In this document: positions 9,524 through 20,578 of the stretch, in pieces
Layout: each line of letters begins with the position of its first letter
Numbering within the stretch: position 1 is the stretch's first letter
Assembly: GCA_011372875.1 (NCBI GenBank)
Contig: DSAD01000261.1
Span: 1-35,428, forward strand
Direction: 5' to 3'
Origin: Deltaproteobacteria bacterium
Lineage (GTDB): Bacteria; Desulfobacterota; Desulfomonilia; UBA1062
DNA length: 35,428 bases
Position numbers and translations under genes: made by a program
Notes under the pieces: model-generated
What the model was told of the DNA's origin: nothing
Databases searched by the model: none
What the model saw: only the letters and a program-made list of their open reading frames with translations

Positions 9524-9906
9524 ATTCTGCTCAACTCCATCATGCGACGCACGAGATCGGCCTCCAGCCTTGCCGATGCCGTGCGTGCGGCTTTTTCACG
9601 ATCATCCAGGATCCTGAACTTTTCTTCCACCACTCCCTTAAGTTCTCCCAGATTCGGGATTCGTACTACATTTCTGGTGGATACCATAACATCGTTACCT
9701 TTTTTCACCAGGATACCTTCGTCGACAGCGAAGAATACCTCGCCTTCGTTCACATCTTCCAGGCTCAGAAGTCCGGGGACCAGGGCTGAAACAAAATCCA
9801 CATGACGGGGGAGGAGACAGAAAGAGCCGTTTTGCGCCTCTGCGATGACCTTTGTCACCTCAGAATCAAAAAAGACTTCAGATGGAAGCAGTATCCTGAA
9901 ATTCAT
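9520..9906 (-). CDS. atpC: N-type F-ATPase epsilon subunit
   Basis: MNFRILLPSEVFFDSEVTKVIAEAQNGSFCLLPRHVDFVSALVPGLLSL...FAVDEGILVKKGNDVMVSTRNVV; epsilon beta-sandwich pattern. Confidence 0.92.
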   Translation of the reverse strand: MNFRILLPSEVFFDSEVTKVIAEAQNGSFCLLPRHVDFVSALVPGLLSLEDVNEGEVFFAVDEGILVKKGNDVMVSTRNVVRIPNLGELKGVVEEKFRILDDREKAARTASARLEADLVRRMMELSRI

Positions 9907-9931
9907 CTTCCCTCATATGTGGTTTTCGTAA

Positions 9932-11329
<1,398 letters not shown>

Positions 11330-11380
11330 TCATACAGCAGTAAACCTTTATCCCATAATATTAAAACTCTTTATACTCAT

Positions 11381-11408
11381 AAGATAAGATGGATCGTCCA
11401 GATGTCAA
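11381..11408 (-). promoter_or_regulatory. Candidate sigma70 promoter of the N-ATPase operon
   Basis: On the minus strand: TTGACA (11408-11403), 16-nt spacer, TATCTT (11386-11381), about 58 nt upstream of the atpD ATG at 11323. Confidence 0.5.
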
Positions 11409-11426
11409 GATGATCACGGGTTCTAT

Positions 11427-11460
11427 CCTTTTAAGGCAAGGCAGGGTTTGCATTAAAAGG
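11427..11460 (-). terminator. Candidate hairpin at the 3' end of the permease gene
   Basis: CCTTTTAA (11427-11434) and TTAAAAGG (11453-11460) form 8-bp inverted arms overlapping the permease stop codon. Confidence 0.35.
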
Positions 11461-12688
11461 AGAAATAATTCCAGAGCCACAGAAACCCCGCTGCAATGAT
11501 GAGGGTAATAATAGTAACTGTTACACCGACCGGTGCATGTTTTCGCCAGTTGATAGTGATGCCGTGCTGAGATGCGATCTCAACGACTATGATGTTGGCA
11601 ATACTGCCTATTATGAGAAGATTACCGGCAAAGGTGCTGCTCAGGGCCAGCAAAGGCCCTGACATTGGATGATCGGCAAGCGGCAGCAGGAGCATGGTTG
11701 CAGGAACATTGGAGACGGCATTGCTTAAAAGAACCGTAATGGCAAAAAGCCAGCCGGGGTGAGTGGGATCAATGCCTGACCTCGCAAGGTCCGCAACAAC
11801 CGAATCAGGGACATGGGTCTGCTGAAGAGCATGATTCACAATGAAGAGTCCGCAGAAAAGCACCAGAAGCTGCCAGTCCACCAGGCCGAGCATGTCTCTT
11901 GAATGCATCTTGCGGCTGAGCAGGAGGATGCCTGCAGCCCCGAGGGCAAGGATATCTCTGGGCATAATTCCTGAGAGAAACGCTGCAAAGAGAAAACCCG
12001 TGACTATAAGTGCCTTGGATGACTGCCAGACATTCCACGGAGGAAGGGCATGTTCATGCATTGTTGCCTGAACAGTCTCTGTATTCTTCCATTGACCCTT
12101 GTACAGCACGGCTATCACTGCCCATGTAGTCAGAAGGCCAAGAATCGACGGGATGCCTGCAATGAGCAGATACCTGGAAAAGGACAGATCAAGGGCCTGT
12201 CCGATGAGAATGTTCTGAGGATTGCCGATCAGCGTGGCGGCAGAGCCTACATTTGCTGCGCAGGCAACGGCAAGGAGAAACGGGACTGGATCAAGGTGTC
12301 TGCGCCTGCATGCCTGGATGAGGACCGGCGGGATTGCAAGGCAGACAATATCGTTCATGAATACGGCAGACAGGAGACCGGAAAGCATGATCACTGCGCC
12401 AAGAAGCAGGGCAGGTGATACATGGAAGTCAGTGACAGCCTCAGCTGCCTTTGTGTAGAATCCCCCAAGGCGCAGCTGAGCCGATATTACCATGAACCCA
12501 AAGAGTAGCGTTATGGTGGAGATATCTATTGACCGGGCGGCATCGTGAAGAGTCAGGGCACCTGCAGCGATCAGAACGATGGCTCCGAGAAGGGCCATGC
12601 CGGTCCGGTCGAGCTGCAGATGAGGAAAATGGCCCATCAGCATCCCTGCATACACAATAAGGAAAACGAGCACGACAATCTCTGTCAT
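11453..12688 (-). CDS. ArsB/NhaD/SLC13-superfamily anion permease
   Basis: 411 aa polytopic protein with two ion-transporter-like halves: DISTITLLFGFMVISAQLRLGGFY, VFMNDIVCLAIPPVLIQACRR, AANVGSAATLIGNPQNILIG, LLSNAVSNVPATMLLLP, FAGNLLIIGSIANIIVVEIA. Confidence 0.85.
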   Translation of the reverse strand: MTEIVVLVFLIVYAGMLMGHFPHLQLDRTGMALLGAIVLIAAGALTLHDAARSIDISTITLLFGFMVISAQLRLGGFYTKAAEAVTDFHVSPALLLGAVIMLSGLLSAVFMNDIVCLAIPPVLIQACRRRHLDPVPFLLAVACAANVGSAATLIGNPQNILIGQALDLSFSRYLLIAGIPSILGLLTTWAVIAVLYKGQWKNTETVQATMHEHALPPWNVWQSSKALIVTGFLFAAFLSGIMPRDILALGAAGILLLSRKMHSRDMLGLVDWQLLVLFCGLFIVNHALQQTHVPDSVVADLARSGIDPTHPGWLFAITVLLSNAVSNVPATMLLLPLADHPMSGPLLALSSTFAGNLLIIGSIANIIVVEIASQHGITINWRKHAPVGVTVTIITLIIAAGFLWLWNYFSF

Positions 12689-12802
12689 GACGGTACATTA
12701 TCGCTGATTGTGTTTTCAGGCAATATAGTAAAACTATCAGCCGATCAGATCATCAGCGATCGTTCGGGAGAGAGAAATATACAGGGTGCGGATTTGCAGC
12801 TA

Positions 12803-13111
12803 TTACAAATATTCTGTAAGGCCGCATCGGGTGCATATCCTGTACTTATTGAAGGACTTATACTCCTCAATCTGCCACTCTCCGAAGGTATGCAGTGTAC
12901 GGCTGGTCTTGGTTCCGCATCGGATACAGGTCTTTGTCTGTTTGCAGTTGAACTCGTATTCATAGCTCAACTCGCCGAAGATATGCACACCCTCGCGGCA
13001 TTTCCTGTGATGACATCTCATGCATTCCTTGCTCTCCACGCAGGTGTGCTCATCAGAATAATGCCACTCAGTATATTTGTGACCCAAAAAAGTGCAAAAG
13101 CCCAGTCTCAT
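12803..13111 (-). CDS. Small tandem CxxC (zinc-ribbon-like) repeat protein
   Basis: 102 aa with repeated C-x-R-C knuckles (ECMRCHHRKC, TCIRCG, ICTRCG) separated by H-x-FGE units (VHIFGELSYEYE / LHTFGEWQIEEY). Confidence 0.6.
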   Translation of the reverse strand: MRLGFCTFLGHKYTEWHYSDEHTCVESKECMRCHHRKCREGVHIFGELSYEYEFNCKQTKTCIRCGTKTSRTLHTFGEWQIEEYKSFNKYRICTRCGLTEYL

Positions 13112-13244
13112 GGCTTATCCCCTCAACACATAAAGGAAAACACATAACAAGCTGAACCGTTCTTCTTATAAAGATAACCATGGATTTCATAAAATCAATA
13201 TACTTAAGTATATGAATACTCGGATATGCATACCTAATGGGTCT

Positions 13245-13428
13245 TTATCCTTTTCTGAAAAGTGCTGCAGCATGGCAGCTCTGAACAGGGTATCTGCCGA
13301 TAGCTGTCTCATCGGAAAGCACGACACCCTGAAAACCTTTAGCAAGTGCGTCATGAAGGCAGCATACCTCTGAACGGGTAGGCGTGGGGCATCTGGTCAT
13401 ATGTTGCAACGATCTCGTAGTTTTTCAT
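13245..13428 (-). pseudogene. Remnant of a pyruvate kinase C-terminal region
   Basis: Reading minus strand toward the TAA at 13247-13245: QHMTRCPTPTRSEVCCLHDALAKGFQGVVLSDETAIGRYPVQSCHAAALFRKG*. This matches the pyruvate kinase PTRAEVxDVxNAxxxGxxxVMLSxETAxGxYPVE motif. The preceding MKNYEIVAT (from 13428) is in a different frame, consistent with an internal deletion. Confidence 0.7.
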
Positions 13429-13458
13429 AACTGTCGTGGTGAAAACCTTAAAAACGGG

Positions 13459-14121
13459 TCATCCTGATTGAGAACCGGAGCTTGAGACATCCTGATCACC
13501 TGCTGGAAGGGATGACGATGATCCCCGGTTTCTTGACATGGTTTCGGCTGCATCCAGGAATGCCCGGATATCACTGTTTAAAAGCATGGGAAGATACGAC
13601 TCTATCATTGCTTCATCCCAGTCCCACCACCTTATTGACAGCAGCCGTTGTATGATATCGTCATCGAATCTTTTCCTGATAGGGCGGGCAGGGTTTCCCC
13701 CTGCTATGGTATAGGGAGGAATATCTTTTGTGACAACGGAACGCGCGGCGACTACTGCACCGTCGCCTATGGTTACCCCTGAGAGGATGATGGATTCGGT
13801 TCCAACCCACACATCATTGCCGATTACAACATCCCCTTTGGTTCTTGGGTGACCCTTGATCATATTCCCGGCCTTCCAGACAATATTGAACGGATACGTC
13901 GTCACCCAGTCTGTACGGTGTTCACCGCCGAGAAAGATCTGAACGCCGCTCGAGATCGAGCAGAATGCCCCGATCTTCAATGTCGAACCTTCTCCCAGTG
14001 AACGTATGACAGGTACACCGTATGTTCCTCTGCCGATATCATACTCGGGATACATCTCGTGGATCGTACGTATTCTTCTGGGGAACAACCGTTTTCGTAT
14101 AAGCTTCCATATGCCGGGCAC
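13459..14121 (-). CDS. CatB-like hexapeptide-repeat O-acetyltransferase
   Basis: Left-handed beta-helix repeats (KGDVVIGNDVWVGTESIILSGVTIGDGAVVAARSVVTKDIPPYTIAGGNPARPIRKRF) and C-terminal RWWDWDEAMIES. Confidence 0.9.
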   Translation of the reverse strand: MPGIWKLIRKRLFPRRIRTIHEMYPEYDIGRGTYGVPVIRSLGEGSTLKIGAFCSISSGVQIFLGGEHRTDWVTTYPFNIVWKAGNMIKGHPRTKGDVVIGNDVWVGTESIILSGVTIGDGAVVAARSVVTKDIPPYTIAGGNPARPIRKRFDDDIIQRLLSIRWWDWDEAMIESYLPMLLNSDIRAFLDAAETMSRNRGSSSSLPAGDQDVSSSGSQSG

Positions 14122-14181
14122 AAGATCTCCCTTTCTTAATACCTGTTCAGTTTATTCTGAAAATCTCTGTTCATACAAGTA

Positions 14182-15120
14182 TCAACCATCCCCTTTTATC
14201 TGCTGTTTGCCATCTGCAATCAGCCTGGTCGCGGCAACGATCCCTGCCAGGTCGGAAAGATTGGTCGGAATGATCATGGTATTGTTCTCTTTTGCAAGCT
14301 TGCCGAATTCTGCAAGGTACTGCTCGGCTATACGCAGATTCACTGCATTTTCTCCGCCTTCCTTGGTGATTGATATGGCTATCATCTGCAGGCCCTGTGC
14401 CGTAGCCTCGGCGACCTTCATGATCTCTGAGGCACGCCCTTCGGCCTCGTTGATGCGTTTTTGCTTTTCACCCTCTGACTTTTTGATGGCCTCTTGTTTA
14501 TCCCCTTCGGCCCTGTTTATCTTGGCCTCTTTATACCCTTCGGATTCTGCGATCGTGGCCCTTTTTTCCCGCTCCGCCTTCATCTGTTTTTCCATTGCAT
14601 CCTTTATCGATTCCGGCGGGAGGATGTTCTTGACTTCATAGCGGGTAACCTTGACCCCCCAGGGATCGGATGCAAAATCCACAGCAGATACGATCTCTGC
14701 ATTGATCTTCTCCCGTTCTTCAAAGGTCTTGTCCAGGTCAAGGGTGCCTATAACGCTTCTCATCGTGGTTTGTGCAAGCTGTGACGAGGCGAACCGGTAA
14801 TTGTCTATTCCATAGGATGCCTTTTTGGGATCGATCACCTGCATGTACAGTATACCGTCAACTTCCACCGATATGTTGTCCCTGGTGATACAGACCTGGG
14901 GGAGCACATCGAGCGCTTCCTCTTTCAGCGTATGGCGGTAGGCAATTCTGTCGATAAAGGGAATGAGTACATGAAAGCCTGCCTCCAGTGTGCCGGAGTA
15001 CTTGCCCAGCCGCTCCACAATGTATGCTGATTTCTGCGGGACAATGGTGATCGTCCGGTAGAAAGCCATGAAAACGAGGATGATGATCAAGGTCAGAATA
15101 ATGGTTGATATTGTGATCAT
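14182..15120 (-). CDS. SPFH/band-7 domain membrane protein (stomatin/paraslipin-like)
   Basis: N-terminal TM, then TIVPQKSAYIVERLGKYSGTLEAGFHVLIPFIDRIAYRHTLKEEALDV...MRSVIGTLDLDKTFEEREKIN and a charged coiled coil. Confidence 0.95.
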   Translation of the reverse strand: MITISTIILTLIIILVFMAFYRTITIVPQKSAYIVERLGKYSGTLEAGFHVLIPFIDRIAYRHTLKEEALDVLPQVCITRDNISVEVDGILYMQVIDPKKASYGIDNYRFASSQLAQTTMRSVIGTLDLDKTFEEREKINAEIVSAVDFASDPWGVKVTRYEVKNILPPESIKDAMEKQMKAEREKRATIAESEGYKEAKINRAEGDKQEAIKKSEGEKQKRINEAEGRASEIMKVAEATAQGLQMIAISITKEGGENAVNLRIAEQYLAEFGKLAKENNTMIIPTNLSDLAGIVAATRLIADGKQQIKGDG

Positions 15121-15130
15121 ATAAGCTCCT

Positions 15131-15589
15131 TTAAACCTTTTTTACTTTCAGGGTCAGACTGTCCCTGCCGGTAATCACCACATGGCTGTTTTCATCGATG
15201 GGCTCATCGGCCTCTGCCCTCCACAGGGTGCCATGAAACGCTATCTTTCCCGGCATATCTTTGGTTATCATCTCTTTTACGACAGCCTTCTTTCCGATGA
15301 ATTCATCCGGATCTAACCCGTCCACCTTGCTGGAGGCCCCGGCAAAGACCTTCTGGAACCGTTTTCGCAAAAGGATCAGTGCAAACACCGATGAGGTAAG
15401 AAAGATCAGGAGCTGAGCGGAAAGAGAGACCGGAAAGAACAGGTATACTCCAGCAACGATCCATGCACCCACGGCAAAGAAAATAAAAAAGATCCCGGGG
15501 GCCGCGAATTCGAAAACAAGCATGATAAAACCTGCGAGAAACCATATGAGCTCGGGCTTCAAGAAACCTTGTATCTCATCCATGGGCAT
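15131..15589 (-). CDS. NfeD-like membrane protein
   Basis: Multi-TM N-terminus with a C-terminal OB-fold-like region (GKKAVVKEMITKDMPGKIAFHGTLWRAEADEPIDENSHVVI), directly upstream of the SPFH gene. Confidence 0.9.
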   Translation of the reverse strand: MPMDEIQGFLKPELIWFLAGFIMLVFEFAAPGIFFIFFAVGAWIVAGVYLFFPVSLSAQLLIFLTSSVFALILLRKRFQKVFAGASSKVDGLDPDEFIGKKAVVKEMITKDMPGKIAFHGTLWRAEADEPIDENSHVVITGRDSLTLKVKKV

Positions 15590-15690
15590 TATCTACCTCC
15601 TGTTATGATGATTATACTGCATCCAAGCACTGGGCTTTGGCAACCCCCTTCTTTCTCAAGGAATTGGGAAAAGGGCTCATGTCTCTTCCT

Positions 15691-17781
15691 CTAAAGAAGC
15701 CCGCTGTGTCTCAACAAGGCATGCGTCGAGGGTTCACGCCCTCTGAATGCCTTGAATATATCCATGGGGTGTCTGGCACCGCCTGACGCCAGTATGGTGT
15801 CACGGTAGCGTCTGCCCAGGACGGCGAGTTTATCCGGGTTGTCGAGACCGGCCTCTTCAAAGGCGGCAAAGATGTCCGCACTGAGCACTTCCGACCATTT
15901 ATAACTGTAATATCCGGCTGCATAGCCGCCGGCAAAGATATGTGCAAAACTGCAGAGAAAGCGGTCTGCCGGGAGAGGGGGCATAACGCTCAACTTTTCC
16001 GAGATGGTCCTTTGCAGGTCAAAGGGCGATTCTCCTTTCCCGGGTTCATAGCTGTGATGCAGCGCCATATCGATCATGCCGTATTCAATCTGGCGCATCA
16101 TGAGAGAACCCGACCGATAGGTTCTTGCAGCCATGATCTTTTCGAACAGTTCATCCGGGAGAGCCCCACCCGAATGTATATGACGACTTATGCCCATAAG
16201 CGTGGGTTTGTGATAGCACCAGTTCTCCATGAACTGACTGGCCAGTTCCACTGCATCCCACTCGACGCCGTTGATGCCTGCCAGATCTGCAATATCAACG
16301 GTTGTCAGCATACTCTGTAGTCCATGGCCGAACTCGTGGAACAGTGTTCTCATCTCGTCAAAGCTCATCAGGGAAGGGGTATGGCCTACCGGCGGTGTGC
16401 TGTTGCAGCACAGGTGTATAACCGGCAGCTGCAGGTGGTCGTTTATTCTGCGCCGGGTCAGACAGTTGGACATCCATGCGCCCCCCTGCTTTTCCTGGGG
16501 CCTTGAATAGGCGTCGAGATAAAATGAGGCGATCTGTATGCCGTCGGCATCACAGACCTTGAAAAAGCGTACATTATCATGCCATAGCGGGGCTTCGCCG
16601 TCAGCGGCCTTGACCGTTATGCCGAACAGCGAATTGCACAGTGAGAACAGACCTTCCAAAACACGTTCCAGCGGGAAATAAGGGCGCAGCTCTTCTTGCG
16701 TGAAGCAAAAAAGGCTCTCGCTCAAGCGCTCCGCCCAGAAAGGGATATCCCAGTGCTGAAGGGGCGCGGTTTCTCCGCAGCGCCCGGCAAACTCCTGAAG
16801 TTCATGATAATCCTGAAATGCATGGGTACGTGCTGCTGTGATCAGTTCATCAAACATCTTTTCGACTTTTTCGACATTTCCAGCCATCTTGGACGCAAGG
16901 CTCAATTCCGCATAGGTGTGATATCCCAGCAGAGCGGCCTTTTCTTTACGCAGGGCCAGGATGCGGGAGATATATTCCGAATTGTCGAGAGCACCGCTCG
17001 ATGCACGGGTCATAAAGGCCCGGTATACTTTTTCGCGCTGCTTACGTATGCGGCTGTGCTGCATGAAAGGCAGGTAACTCGGGTGATCCAGGGTTATCCT
17101 CCAGGGCCCGTTTTCCGGTGTCGCAGTACGTTTCGCTTCCGGATGAGCATGGTCATAGGACTGTGCAGCGAGTTTCTTCAGGCTTTCCGGCCAGCCCGAT
17201 ACATCATCCTGCTTCGAGACTATGAGTTCAAAGGCCCTGGTTGCGTCCAGGATATTGTTGGTAAACCGGGTTTTGATGGAGGAAAGTTCCTGCTCGATCC
17301 GGGTGAAACGTTTCCTGGCATCGTCATCCAGCGCGATTCCTGAGTGCTTCGCATCGCGTATCTTCAACTCTACGAGACGTTTCTTCTCCGCAGGCAATGC
17401 ATGCCAATCCGGACTTTGTCTCAGGTCTGTCAGGGCCTGATAAATCGGCCGGCTCTGCGCAAGGCGCATCTCCAGAGCCACCATCTCGCCGAGAACAGCT
17501 TCATAGGATCTTCGAAGACCCTGAGAATTCTTTACCCCGAGAAGATGGGTTACAGACCTCCAGGCATACTCAAGCGGTATCTCCAGAAGTTCCAGTGGCC
17601 TGATCAGGCTGTCCCATCCCGGCTGAAGGTCCTGTTCCAGCTGATCGATCTTTCGCAGGGTCTGTTCTATTACCTGTCGTACGGCCGGGACGATGTGTTC
17701 GGGCCGTATCCGGTCAAACCTGGGTATGCCGCGTGCTACAAGAAGCGGATTGTTCCAAAGTGCGTCTTTTCCATCATTCAT
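15691..17781 (-). CDS. prlC: M3-family metallopeptidase (oligopeptidase A-like)
   Basis: HEFGH zinc motif in MRTLFHEFGHGLQSMLT; HLCCNSTPP; C-terminal FAHIFAGGYAAGYYSYKWSEVLSADIF..ILASGGARHPMDIFKAFRGREPSTHALLRHSGL. Confidence 0.95.
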   Translation of the reverse strand: MNDGKDALWNNPLLVARGIPRFDRIRPEHIVPAVRQVIEQTLRKIDQLEQDLQPGWDSLIRPLELLEIPLEYAWRSVTHLLGVKNSQGLRRSYEAVLGEMVALEMRLAQSRPIYQALTDLRQSPDWHALPAEKKRLVELKIRDAKHSGIALDDDARKRFTRIEQELSSIKTRFTNNILDATRAFELIVSKQDDVSGWPESLKKLAAQSYDHAHPEAKRTATPENGPWRITLDHPSYLPFMQHSRIRKQREKVYRAFMTRASSGALDNSEYISRILALRKEKAALLGYHTYAELSLASKMAGNVEKVEKMFDELITAARTHAFQDYHELQEFAGRCGETAPLQHWDIPFWAERLSESLFCFTQEELRPYFPLERVLEGLFSLCNSLFGITVKAADGEAPLWHDNVRFFKVCDADGIQIASFYLDAYSRPQEKQGGAWMSNCLTRRRINDHLQLPVIHLCCNSTPPVGHTPSLMSFDEMRTLFHEFGHGLQSMLTTVDIADLAGINGVEWDAVELASQFMENWCYHKPTLMGISRHIHSGGALPDELFEKIMAARTYRSGSLMMRQIEYGMIDMALHHSYEPGKGESPFDLQRTISEKLSVMPPLPADRFLCSFAHIFAGGYAAGYYSYKWSEVLSADIFAAFEEAGLDNPDKLAVLGRRYRDTILASGGARHPMDIFKAFRGREPSTHALLRHSGLL

Positions 17782-17806
17782 TGAATGACATCCTTAAATC
17801 CTGTCA

Positions 17807-18211
17807 CTAGATCTTCTCGGATCCAGAATAAACCTCGTATACTTTCAATACTGCTGCTGCATGGCCTGGATGTTTTTCCGGGTTCCATTTCTTCATGTCC
17901 TCAAAGACATCGCCTTGCGTATGGTATTCAACTGCCCCCTTAACCTGGAAGGAAACACCCTCGCCGGTAATAAAAAGGATGGAGCCTTTGCTCCCTGAAA
18001 GGATGTTCTTGCGCGTCTTGTCGAAATAATTGTCCGCGATCACAATTGTTTCTTCATTGTACTTGCTGACACAGGTTGCATAGATAGTGTTCGGCATTCC
18101 CTCTTCATCTACAGTGGTAAACACGACAGGTCCATTTCGATCATCGAATGCTTTGCTCACTCTTTCCGTCAGTGCAGGCATATCACTCTCCTTTGGAATA
18201 AAGATCTTCAC
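17807..18211 (-). CDS. Pyridoxamine 5'-phosphate oxidase-like FMN-binding protein
   Basis: GPVVFTTVDEEGMPNTIYATCVSKYNEETIVIADNYFDKTRKNIL; split-barrel flavoprotein pattern. Confidence 0.8.
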   Translation of the reverse strand: MKIFIPKESDMPALTERVSKAFDDRNGPVVFTTVDEEGMPNTIYATCVSKYNEETIVIADNYFDKTRKNILSGSKGSILFITGEGVSFQVKGAVEYHTQGDVFEDMKKWNPEKHPGHAAAVLKVYEVYSGSEKI

Positions 18212-18421
18212 ATCAAGCTTATGCGTCTGCTGTAAATGCCGAGCAGATCCCTTGATATTGATCTCTCATCTTGTATCATATGACCTGCACGGTTGCATCG
18301 TCAAATTAACGATAAACTCGATGTTTCTTGTGCTGACCCGTTTGAATGCGTTTTGGATGCCCTGATCGTGATTCGAAGAGAAAATACATGAAAGAAGCTC
18401 AAACAGACAACTCCTGGCAAC

Positions 18422-20578
18422 CTAAAGGGGTTCCTGGTCTATAAGACTGCATACTGACCCGGAGGTTCCTATAACTATCAGACGATCTCCGGCCAAGAGC
18501 CTCTCTGCAGGAGTTATTGCAAGAATCCTCTGGCTACCGCGCTGGATCCCGACCAGGGTAACTCCATACCGCTGGCGGAAGCGTAGATCTAGCAACGACA
18601 GACCCGATAGTTTCGAATCTTTTCCCATCCTTACTTCTGCAACCTCAAAACGATCAGTACTCTCTTTTGTCTCTCTTTCTTCAACCTTGCCAAGCGCTCT
18701 TTCAGCATTTTTCAATTCGGCCGGAGGCCCCATGATCAGCAGACGATCTCCCGGATAAATCTGAAAATCAGGTTCCGGATCATGATATATACGCCCACCA
18801 CGACTTACCGTGAGAACTGATACTCCTGTCATCGATCTTAATGGAAGATCTCTTATGGTCTGGCCTGCCACGGATGCGTCAGACCGAATACGAACTTCAA
18901 GAAATGCGATAGGCCAATTGACATATGTCGGCAGATAGTCCGTTACATAGGCCAAAGAATCCGCAGCCTGTTCTGCCGCGTCAATAAACGGTCGAAAAAC
19001 AAGGTTGGATCCTGCCTTCTCGAAATCATCGGCTTCCCCCTGATTTATCGCCGTCAAAGCCACCTTGCCCTCGTATCCCTGGTTCTTGAGATTGTGCAAA
19101 AGGGATAGGTTCAACTCTTTTGAACGAACTGTGCTGATCACCCATTGAGCCTTATTCACCGGTAATTGTTCATGTATCTCTGGGTCGCCCATATCACCAT
19201 ACAAAACGGTCATGCCACGTGAACGCCATGTGTTTATAACCCCGGGATCGAAATCCACCCCTATTATGGATCTGTTCCGTCGTAAAAGGTCCTCTGCAAG
19301 TGCGCTGCCATAATTGCCCAGACCCAACAGGATCACGCTTCCCGATGGTGCTTCATTTATTGTATCTGTCGGGGCTTCCCGATACGGATTACGCCTTTCG
19401 AAGATCTTCAAAGGTCCGGACAGCATACGGTAAAGCTCTCCAGAATAAAGGATCATGTATGTGGATGCAAAGATTGTCACGACGCCCACAAGGGTGATCA
19501 GTCCCATGGTTTCAGTAGTAATATGACCCAGACTCAGTCCCATCGCTGCAACGATAAGAGAAAACTCGCTGATCTGAGCTACTGTCAGCCCTGCGAGAAA
19601 ACCAGTGCGGCGCCGGTAACCCATCACTCCCATGATAACCAGGACAACCAGGGGATTGCCGATGAGTACAAATACGGAAAACAAAACAGATGCGCCGACC
19701 AGCGATCCTACAGAGGACCAATCAAGCCGTGCCCCAAGGTCGATAAAGAAGAAAAGAAGAAGAAAATCACGCAGACCTGTAAGGCGTGCTCCTATGGAAT
19801 CACGATATTCAGTGGATGCAAGCGAGATCCCGGCCAGAAATGCCCCCACTTCTTTGCTGAACCCGAGCAGTTCGCTTGCAGCACCGAGAAAGACCGCCCA
19901 TGCAATAGCAAAGAGCGTCAGCAACTCCAAAGAGTGAGCCAGCCGTCTGGTCAGTTGCGGAAGGACATATTTAATAAGCAGAGCGACAATGCCCAGCATC
20001 CCCATGCCCTTAATGACAACGACCGTTGTCGAGAAATACACCGACTCTCCTTCGGCAACAGATGTACCCAGTGTGGTCAATCCGACCAGGGCAAGTATTG
20101 CGGCGATATCTTGAACAATCAGAAAGCCGATAGCTATCTGGCCATGAAGAGAATCGATTTCCTTTTTGTCGGACAGGAGCTTTACAATAATGATTGTGCT
20201 TGAAAAAGTCAGAGCGACAGCGACATAGGCTGCAGTGAGAAAAGACATATTCAGGGCTATGGCTATTATAAACCCGATTAAGGACGTGAAAATGATTTGC
20301 CCCAGTCCTGTAGCAAGAGCAACCGGACCGGTCGTGCGTATCAGGTTTAAATCGAGCTTGAGGCCGACGATAAACAGCAGAAGCGCTATCCCGATCTGGG
20401 CCAGCAACTCGATCTGATGATGGCTTTGTATGATTCCCAGAAAGGTAGGTCCGGCCAGAATGCCAGTGGCGAGAAACATGATTATCAGAGGCTGACGAAG
20501 TCTCTGCCCGATAATCCCCACCAGAGTCGCAAGACTCAGGATGGCAGCGATTTCCACAAAGGTATTTCCTTCAATCAT
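18422..20578 (-). CDS. CPA2 (Kef-type) cation:proton antiporter with TrkA-N and TrkA-C domains
   Basis: LVGIIGQRLRQPLIIMFLATGILAGPTFLG, GIALLLFIVGLKLDL, AFLAGISLAS; cytosolic VILLGLGNYGSALAEDLLRRNRSIIGVDFDP (Rossmann) and two RCK_C-like segments. Confidence 0.92.
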   Translation of the reverse strand: MIEGNTFVEIAAILSLATLVGIIGQRLRQPLIIMFLATGILAGPTFLGIIQSHHQIELLAQIGIALLLFIVGLKLDLNLIRTTGPVALATGLGQIIFTSLIGFIIAIALNMSFLTAAYVAVALTFSSTIIIVKLLSDKKEIDSLHGQIAIGFLIVQDIAAILALVGLTTLGTSVAEGESVYFSTTVVVIKGMGMLGIVALLIKYVLPQLTRRLAHSLELLTLFAIAWAVFLGAASELLGFSKEVGAFLAGISLASTEYRDSIGARLTGLRDFLLLFFFIDLGARLDWSSVGSLVGASVLFSVFVLIGNPLVVLVIMGVMGYRRRTGFLAGLTVAQISEFSLIVAAMGLSLGHITTETMGLITLVGVVTIFASTYMILYSGELYRMLSGPLKIFERRNPYREAPTDTINEAPSGSVILLGLGNYGSALAEDLLRRNRSIIGVDFDPGVINTWRSRGMTVLYGDMGDPEIHEQLPVNKAQWVISTVRSKELNLSLLHNLKNQGYEGKVALTAINQGEADDFEKAGSNLVFRPFIDAAEQAADSLAYVTDYLPTYVNWPIAFLEVRIRSDASVAGQTIRDLPLRSMTGVSVLTVSRGGRIYHDPEPDFQIYPGDRLLIMGPPAELKNAERALGKVEERETKESTDRFEVAEVRMGKDSKLSGLSLLDLRFRQRYGVTLVGIQRGSQRILAITPAERLLAGDRLIVIGTSGSVCSLIDQEPL

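Noticed and set aside
19523-20203. 226-aa plus-strand ORF opposite the Kef-type antiporter
   Set aside because: Polar, Gln/Lys/Cys-rich sequence typical of the antisense of a membrane-protein gene; not protein-like.
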